Shown one piece after another: positions 63,416 to 64,000 of a stretch of 64,000 nt of DNA. The position numbers were made by a program, and so were the translations under genes. The stretch spans positions 124,001 through 188,000 of the forward strand of contig WQWN01000001.1 in NCBI GenBank assembly GCA_009785325.1, written 5' to 3'. The notes under the pieces are model-generated. The model was not told where the DNA came from. It was given only the letters and a program-made list of their open reading frames with translations, and did not search any database. Source of the stretch: Candidatus Saccharimonadota bacterium (GTDB lineage Bacteria; Patescibacteriota; Saccharimonadia; Saccharimonadales; Saccharimonadaceae). The first letter of the stretch is position 1. Each line of letters opens with the position of its first letter.

Positions 63416-64000
63416 TTATTCGAAATTTTCCCTCCACCAGTCTGCAAGCTCGTCATCAGTGTAGTTGGTGTCATTTGTAACCTCGCTATTATCAGCTTCA
63501 TTTTGCCGCTCTTGGTCGCGATCTTGTTGTTCGCGATTAGCCTCGTCTTCAGGAGTTCGGCTAGGGCCTTGAGATTGGTCGTTTTCGCGATTATATTCGC
63601 GAGCGGCCTCTTCTTCTTCCCTAGGGAGCTCTGCGTCAGGTGCGAGATTGTCGGTTGGGTTGCCTGGGCGTTCAGTGGCGGGATTTTCGTGGTCGACAGG
63701 AGCTTCGGTGATACTTTCTTCATCTACCTCTAGCCATTCGTGATCATCGGGATCTCCAGTAACAAGATCTTCGGGATTTTTAGTGTCGAGCTCAGACTCA
63801 GTTTTTTCGGATTCTTTTTCGGATTCCTTTTCAGATTCTTTTTCGGATTCCTTTTCGTTCTCAGATTCTTTTTCGGATTCCTTTTCGGATTCCTTTTCGG
63901 ATTCCTTTTCGTTCTCAGATTCTTTTTCGGATTCCTTTTCGTTCTCAGATTCTTTTTCGGATTCCTTTTCGGATTCCTTTTCGTTCTCAGATTCTTTTTC
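63416..64000 (-). CDS. Acidic low-complexity protein C-terminal part (EKES/ENEKES repeats), 5' end beyond window
   Basis: Open - strand frame from the window edge to stop (tta 63416-63418), ending ...NYTDDELADWWRENFE*. Confidence 0.7.
   Translation of the reverse strand, partial: EKESENEKESEKESEKESENEKESEKESENEKESEKESEKESEKESENEKESEKESEKESEKESEKTESELDTKNPEDLVTGDPDDHEWLEVDEESITEAPVDHENPATERPGNPTDNLAPDAELPREEEEAAREYNRENDQSQGPSRTPEDEANREQQDRDQERQNEADNSEVTNDTNYTDDELADWWRENFE
63805..64000 (-). repeat. 12/18-bp tandem repeats (EKES, ENEKES units)
   Basis: Iterated ggattccttttc / gttctcagattctttttc. Confidence 0.95.

Noticed and set aside
63406-63723. ORF track - strand 105-aa protein at 63406-63723
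   Set aside because: Different frame from the long open EKES-repeat frame reaching the window edge; likely spurious

Overview
64 kb bacterial chromosome segment with a compact gene layout. Content and style fit a Patescibacteria/CPR genome, probably Saccharibacteria (inference, no rRNA in the window). Visible housekeeping genes include rel, glyS, recO, xseAB, ftsEX, prfA/prfB/prmC, secA, serS, lysS, proS, greA, rseP, uppS, frr, tsf, rpsB, rpmE, rpmA, rplU, parAB and lepB. Other content: a murD2/murL-type pair, adjacent L- and D-lactate dehydrogenase-family genes, sensorless two-component parts, and several surface proteins. I found one tRNA (Ala-GGC) and no CRISPR array, transposase, prophage or rRNA. 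The observations most worth follow-up are: (1) a polar oligomer CCCTGCYC, found 19 times on the + strand and not found on the - strand by eye (KOPS/Chi-like); (2) many start codons exactly 6-7 nt after a -10 box, which implies leaderless mRNAs; (3) a C8 tract inside a -35/-10 spacer upstream of a repeat-rich surface protein (candidate phase variation); (4) an unassigned ~225-nt structured RNA candidate upstream of rpmE; (5) an AT-richer two-gene cassette of unknown function at 44.06-45.35 kb; (6) an EKES-repeat acidic ORF at the right edge that the ORF track omits.
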